A stretch of DNA of 20,608 nucleotides from Actinomycetota bacterium (GTDB taxonomy: Bacteria; Actinomycetota; Actinomycetes; S36-B12; UBA5976): the NCBI GenBank assembly GCA_947486505.1, contig CANKTT010000012.1:1-20608 (forward strand), read 5' to 3'. The stretch's first letter is position 1; every line of letters starts with the position of its first letter. Of this stretch, positions 17,517 to 20,608 are shown piece by piece. The notes under the pieces were generated by a model. The model was not told the DNA's origin. It searched no databases and worked only from the letters and a program-made list of their open reading frames with translations. Made by a program: the position numbers and the translations under genes.

Positions 17517-17535
17517 AAGCAATCGGTAATTGCTT
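17517..17535. repeat. Inverted repeat at the whiB4 transcription start
   Basis: AAGCAAT (17517-17523) and ATTGCTT (17529-17535) are perfect 7-bp inverted repeats around CGGTA. They overlap the predicted +1, so they could be an operator or a small 5' hairpin. There is no T-run, so it is not a terminator. Confidence 0.5.
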
Positions 17536-17579
17536 TAGCATCTTCATCAAGGTAAATATCGATAGGCATTAATCCAAGT

Positions 17580-17906
17580 ATGAGGGGATACAAATCGTCA
17601 ATGTGGAATGCTGAATGGAGTCGCAGCGCAGCCTGCCGCGACACGGATCCGGATCTTTTGTTTGTTCAAGGCGCTGCGCAGAACCGAGTCAAGGCCATTT
17701 GTGCTGGTTGCTCGGTGCGAACTGAGTGCCTAGCAGATGCGCTCGATAACGAAATCGAATTCGGCGTTTGGGGCGGTATGACTGAACGCGAACGTCGTGC
17801 ACTTTTGCGTAGGCGCTCAAACGTTACTTCTTGGCGGGAACTACTTATGAACGCCCGCAAAGATTACGATCGCCTCGATCCGGTGGCGTTCGTCCGCGGA
17901 GCTTAA
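17580..17906 (+). CDS. whiB4: WhiB-family iron-sulfur regulator (WhiB4-like)
   Basis: This is a 108-residue WhiB protein. Its four cluster ligands are C19, C41, C44 and C50 (CxxC, then Cx5C), followed by the GVWGG turn at 62-66 and a basic C-terminal stretch, MTERERRALLRRR, for DNA or sigma-factor contact. The combination FVQGAAQ, DALDNEIEFGVWGGMTERERRAL and a later SW resembles WhiB4 (Rv3681c), which also diverges from ponA2. WhiB4 is a redox-responsive regulator in mycobacteria. The start is uncertain: ATG 17580 has no Shine-Dalgarno sequence, and in-frame ATG 17601 would give 101 residues and still keep all four cysteines. Neighbours match the mycobacterial locus, except that the two ArsA-like ATPase genes usually following whiB4 are absent. 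Confidence 0.92.
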   Translation: MRGYKSSMWNAEWSRSAACRDTDPDLLFVQGAAQNRVKAICAGCSVRTECLADALDNEIEFGVWGGMTERERRALLRRRSNVTSWRELLMNARKDYDRLDPVAFVRGA

Positions 17907-17939
17907 ATAGTGACATTTTTACTACGGCATTAACTGTCG

Positions 17940-17951
17940 TATGCTCATGTC
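17940..17951 (+). promoter_or_regulatory. Leaderless -10 element of the DUF4177 gene
   Basis: TATGCT (17940-17945) ends six bases before ATG 17952 and there is no Shine-Dalgarno sequence, so the transcript probably starts at the A of the ATG. It may also drive ridA. Confidence 0.6.
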
Positions 17952-18110
17952 ATGACTAAGTGGGAATATTTAACCGCACCATTATTGGTTCACAACACCA
18001 AAGCGATTCTAGATAACTTTGGCCTTGATGGCTGGGAACTGGTTGCAATCATTCCAGGTATGAATTCAGAAAATCTTGTTGCTTATTTCAAGCGACCAAA
18101 GGACATCTAG
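17952..18110 (+). CDS. DUF4177 small protein
   Basis: A 52-codon frame encodes a protein matching the DUF4177 pattern: an N-terminal strand with KWEYLTAPLL, a central helix, LDGWELVAIIPG, and a C-terminal strand AYFKRP. A small protein of this sort lies between whiB4 and ridA in other actinobacteria, Rv3678A being the likely M. tuberculosis counterpart. It has no signal peptide, membrane segment or catalytic motif. Function is unknown. The gap to ridA is 35 bases and holds a ribosome binding site but no terminator, so the two are probably co-transcribed from the leaderless promoter at 17940. Confidence 0.85.
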   Translation: MTKWEYLTAPLLVHNTKAILDNFGLDGWELVAIIPGMNSENLVAYFKRPKDI

Positions 18111-18145
18111 TCGCTGTGTAGGCGACCAAGAGATTAGGAAAAAAC

Positions 18146-18610
18146 ATGAGCGCAGTAGAAGAACGTTTGTCCGCACTAGGAATCACTGTTCCAGAAGTAA
18201 TTCCACCAGTTGCTTCCTATGTTCCAGCATCACGGACCGGAAATTTGGTTTACACATCAGGACAGCTTCCATTTGTTGCCGGTGAATTAATGGCTGCCGG
18301 CTTACTCGGTAAAGACATTGACGAAGAAACCGCTGCCAAGTGCGCCGCACAATGTGCAGTCAATGCAATCGCAGCAATCAAATCCCTAATTGGCGACTTA
18401 GATAAAGTTGTGCGCGTAGTTAAAGTTGTTGGTTTTGTTGCCAGCACTCCAGAATTCACAAAGCAGCCGGTTGTTATAAACGGTGCAAGCGACGTATTCA
18501 TCCAGGCATTTGGCGATGCTGGTAAGCACGCACGCTCAGCAGTTGGCGTTGCATCACTTCCACTTAACACACCCGTTGAGGTTGAAGTGATTGTTGAAGT
18601 ACGCGACTAA
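18146..18610 (+). CDS. RidA/YjgF-family enamine/imine deaminase homolog
   Basis: This 154-residue protein belongs to the long RidA-like subgroup found beside crp in actinobacteria (Rv3678c type). RidA proteins hydrolyse reactive enamines and imines released by PLP enzymes such as threonine dehydratase. Visible landmarks are RTGNLVYTSGQLPF (29-43), ETAAKCAAQCAVNAIAAIK, and the C-terminal ARSAVGVASLPLNTPVEVEV containing R130, which aligns with the active-site arginine of RidA. Because this subgroup has an N-terminal extension and lacks a proven substrate, deaminase activity is an inference. The ATG is preceded by AGGA eight bases upstream. The window's two aminotransferases are PLP enzymes, but no direct link is shown. 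Confidence 0.85.
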   Translation: MSAVEERLSALGITVPEVIPPVASYVPASRTGNLVYTSGQLPFVAGELMAAGLLGKDIDEETAAKCAAQCAVNAIAAIKSLIGDLDKVVRVVKVVGFVASTPEFTKQPVVINGASDVFIQAFGDAGKHARSAVGVASLPLNTPVEVEVIVEVRD

Positions 18611-18644
18611 TTCTTAACACCTATGCAGCAGAAAGGGAGCGGAA

Positions 18645-19322
18645 ATGATTGATAGCAATTTACATAAGACTCCGCTCTTTTCTGCGCTAGATGAAGAAGC
18701 TGCGATCGCGTTAAAGCAATCGATGGTTCCGCAAGCTGTTAAAAAAGGGCAAGATCTTTTCAAGGAAGGCGATCCGGGTGATCGTCTTTACGTTGTCACT
18801 GAAGGCAAAATTAAGTTAAGTCACGCCTCAGGAGATGGCCGCGAATCTCTCCTTATGGTCTTGGGACCTGGAGACATGTTTGGCGAACTTTCTCTTTTTG
18901 ATCCAGGACCAAGAACTGCGACTGCGACCGCGATAACTGATTCAAAAGTACTTGGACTTGGTAACACGGATTTACATCCTTGGCTTGCCGGTCGTCCTGA
19001 GGTTTCCAAGTCCCTGCTAAAAGCTTTAGCGCACCGCTTACGTCGAACAAACGAAACTATGTCAGATTTAGTATTTGCTGATGTCCCAGGACGAGTCGCT
19101 AAAGCACTTCTAGAACTCGGGGAAAAATTCGGCAACAAGACCAGCGATGGTCTTTATGTTCACCATGACCTAACTCAAGAAGAATTAGCGCAATTAGTTG
19201 GTGCATCGCGAGAAACCGTAAATAAGGCACTGGCTGACTTTGCCAGCCGCGGCTGGGTGAAATTGGAAACCCGATCTGTTGAAATTCTTGATGTTGAACG
19301 GCTATCAAAACGCGCTCGTTAA
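18645..19322 (+). CDS. crp: Crp/Fnr-family cAMP-responsive regulator (Crp/GlxR)
   Basis: This 225-residue regulator matches mycobacterial Crp (Rv3676) and corynebacterial GlxR. The cyclic-nucleotide domain has GDRLYVVTEGKIKL and the phosphate-binding cassette FGELSLFDPGPRTAT (79-93) with R90. The dimer helix holds HRLRRTN, followed by DVPGRVAKALLEL. The winged helix-turn-helix (about 177-203) reads LTQEELAQLVGASRETVNKA and is nearly identical to Crp/GlxR, so it should recognise TGTGA-N6-TCACA sites. No cysteine cluster of the Fnr type is present. AAGGGAG (18633-18639) is a good ribosome binding site. I found no clear Crp site in its own short upstream gap, nor anywhere I inspected in this window. 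Confidence 0.95.
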   Translation: MIDSNLHKTPLFSALDEEAAIALKQSMVPQAVKKGQDLFKEGDPGDRLYVVTEGKIKLSHASGDGRESLLMVLGPGDMFGELSLFDPGPRTATATAITDSKVLGLGNTDLHPWLAGRPEVSKSLLKALAHRLRRTNETMSDLVFADVPGRVAKALLELGEKFGNKTSDGLYVHHDLTQEELAQLVGASRETVNKALADFASRGWVKLETRSVEILDVERLSKRAR

Positions 19323-19331
19323 TTCTTCATC

Positions 19332-19343
19332 TAGTCTTAAGTA
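19332..19343 (+). promoter_or_regulatory. Leaderless -10 element of nth
   Basis: TAGTCT (19332-19337) ends six bases before ATG 19344, in the 21-base gap after crp, with no Shine-Dalgarno sequence and no recognisable -35. It suggests nth has its own leaderless transcript. Confidence 0.55.
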
Positions 19344-20042
19344 ATGTCCCCGCGCGAATCTAAAACCGCCTTAAAAGCTCGCGCTATTGCAATCGATACA
19401 AAACTTTCTCAAATGTTTCCGGAAGCTAAATGCGAATTGGATTATGAAAATCCGCTGCAACTTCTTGTTGCAACAGTTCTATCCGCCCAGTGCACAGACA
19501 AACGTGTAAACATGGTGACGCCTGTTCTGTTTGACAAGTATCCAACCGTTACCGACTTGGCTGCCGCTCCGATTGAAGACATCGAAGCAATCATTCGATC
19601 AACTGGTTTTTATCACAACAAAGCAATGGCAATTAAAGGATTGTCAGCTGCCATCATCGAACGCTTCAACGGTGACGTTCCAAATACTTTAGACGCGCTA
19701 GTTACGTTGCCGGGGGCTGGCCGCAAAACTGCAAACGTTGTTTTAGGAAATGCATTTGGTGTACCAGGTGTAACAGTGGATACGCATGTTGGCCGAATCG
19801 CGCGAAGACTTGGCTGGACTAAAAATACTGATCCAGTGAAGGTCGAGTTCGACATCATGGAAATTATGCCTTCTGAACATTGGACCATGATGAATCACCG
19901 CTTGATTTTCTTGGGCCGTCGAGTGTGCCATTCCCGCAAGCCAGCTTGCGGTGCGTGTGAACTTGCCAACATGTGCCCATCTTTTGGGGAGGGCCCAACA
20001 GATCCAGCCGAAGCCGCCAAATTAGTGAAGACTGGTGATTGA
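19344..20042 (+). CDS. nth: Endonuclease III (DNA glycosylase/AP lyase)
   Basis: This 232-residue enzyme removes oxidised pyrimidines and nicks abasic sites in base excision repair. The helix-hairpin-helix LPGAGRKTANVVL carries catalytic K128, and D146 is in VDTHVGRIARRLG. The [4Fe-4S] ligands C195, C202, C205 and C211 have the canonical C-x6-C-x2-C-x5-C spacing. The length is normal. It lies downstream of crp, as in M. tuberculosis (Rv3674c). The Nudix gene begins one base after its stop, so the pair is almost certainly one transcript. Confidence 0.96.
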   Translation: MSPRESKTALKARAIAIDTKLSQMFPEAKCELDYENPLQLLVATVLSAQCTDKRVNMVTPVLFDKYPTVTDLAAAPIEDIEAIIRSTGFYHNKAMAIKGLSAAIIERFNGDVPNTLDALVTLPGAGRKTANVVLGNAFGVPGVTVDTHVGRIARRLGWTKNTDPVKVEFDIMEIMPSEHWTMMNHRLIFLGRRVCHSRKPACGACELANMCPSFGEGPTDPAEAAKLVKTGD

Positions 20043-20043
20043 G

Positions 20044-20608
20044 ATGGGCACACCAGAGTGGATGAACCAACTGATCACCCGATTGCCTAGTTTGCAGCCG
20101 AGTGATTTATCAAGACATGCTGTGCCGGAAGAATCTACCCGCGAAGCAGCTGTGCTGGTGTTATTCGGTCCACGAGATGATTTTGGCGAAGTTGTAATAA
20201 TTGAACGCGCATCACATTTGAAAGCACATCCCGGTCAACCCGCATTTCCCGGTGGACGTGTTGAAGAAGGAGATAGTTCGCTTTCGCAAACTGCGCTTCG
20301 AGAAGCTAAAGAAGAAATTGGACTTCACCCAGAATCAATTGAAATCATCGGAGAACTTCCACAACTTTGGATTCCACCATCAAATTTCAAGGTAACGCCA
20401 GTTCTTGGTTGGTGGCACAGCCCCCACGAAATAACAAACATCGATGCCAATGAAGTCCAAGCCGTGCATCAAATTCCGCTGGTTGATTTGATCGACCCGA
20501 AGAATCGCACTCGGGTTCGACATGTAAATGGTTCCTTTGGTCCAGGGTTTCACGTTGAATCAATGTTGATCTGGGGATTCACAGGCGGACTAATCAGTCG
20601 CCTTATGG
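20044..20608 (+). CDS. Nudix hydrolase, CoA-pyrophosphatase (NudL) type, 3' truncated
   Basis: The frame runs from ATG 20044 to the right edge, 188 codons plus one base, with no stop. LKAHPGQPAFPGGRVEEGD followed by ALREAKEEIGL is the Nudix motif in the form seen in the CoA pyrophosphatase group: an HxGQxAFPGG lead and one extra residue between the acidic position and REAxEE. These enzymes cleave CoA or related nucleotides. The actinobacterial branch (Rv3672c) often has divergent specificity, so the substrate is uncertain. It starts one base after nth, consistent with the order nth ... Nudix in M. tuberculosis, where a thioredoxin-like gene lies between the two; that gene is absent here. Confidence 0.85.
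   Translation, partial: MGTPEWMNQLITRLPSLQPSDLSRHAVPEESTREAAVLVLFGPRDDFGEVVIIERASHLKAHPGQPAFPGGRVEEGDSSLSQTALREAKEEIGLHPESIEIIGELPQLWIPPSNFKVTPVLGWWHSPHEITNIDANEVQAVHQIPLVDLIDPKNRTRVRHVNGSFGPGFHVESMLIWGFTGGLISRLM

Noticed and set aside
17908..17925. TAGTGA-N5-TTACTA as a Crp site before DUF4177
   Set aside because: The half-sites do not match TGTGA/TCACA and the spacing is five, not six.
17921..17945. ACGGCA-TTAAC-TGTCGT hairpin after whiB4 as a terminator
   Set aside because: The six-pair stem includes a G-T pair and no T-run follows; it overlaps the -10 of the next gene.

Overview
The window is a contiguous piece of an actinobacterial (Actinomycetota) chromosome lying at or beside the replication origin. 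Three things support this. The order dnaN-recF-dciA-gyrB-gyrA-DUF3566-tRNA-Ile-DLW39-tRNA-Ala is the classical actinobacterial origin-proximal order. There is a WhiB protein, a family confined to this phylum and its phages. The order ponA2 / whiB4 / DUF4177 / ridA / crp / nth / Nudix parallels Mycobacterium tuberculosis Rv3682-Rv3672c as I recall that locus. Base composition looks clearly less GC-rich than in most Actinomycetota, genes are tightly packed and there are no mobile elements. By inference this suggests a streamlined lineage such as freshwater Nanopelagicales (acI), but the species cannot be fixed from this sequence.

Region 1 (1-7516, + strand) is the replication block: the end of the sliding clamp gene (dnaN), recF, the helicase-operator gene dciA, both gyrase subunits (gyrB and gyrA overlap by one base) and a DUF3566 membrane protein gene that starts directly after the gyrA stop. 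Region 2 (7517-8597) holds tRNA-Ile(GAT), a 37-codon DLW-39-type microprotein, tRNA-Ala(TGC), a strong intrinsic terminator, a major facilitator transporter gene with most of its middle deleted in frame, and a cluster of DnaA-box-like 9-mers directly upstream of dnaB.

Region 3 (8598-14516) carries dnaB, then a class III aminotransferase, a membrane-anchored PP2C/SpoIIE-type phosphatase and an aromatic-amino-acid (Pat/HisC2-type) aminotransferase, the last two overlapping by four bases. A convergent EamA transporter overlaps the 3' end of the Pat gene. Region 4 (14572-20608) has yqeY and ponA2 on the minus strand, then, diverging from ponA2, whiB4, DUF4177, ridA, crp/glxR, nth and a partial Nudix gene on the plus strand. 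It links cell-wall synthesis, redox sensing (WhiB), cAMP-responsive control (Crp) and base excision repair (Nth).

Several genes (PP2C, DUF4177, nth, possibly EamA) have no Shine-Dalgarno sequence but carry a -10-like hexamer exactly six bases before the start codon, the arrangement expected of leaderless transcripts. The least ordinary features are the DnaA-box cluster before dnaB, the internally deleted transporter remnant, the DLW-39 microprotein between two tRNAs and these repeated leaderless start sites. I found no new defence, biosynthetic or mobile system.
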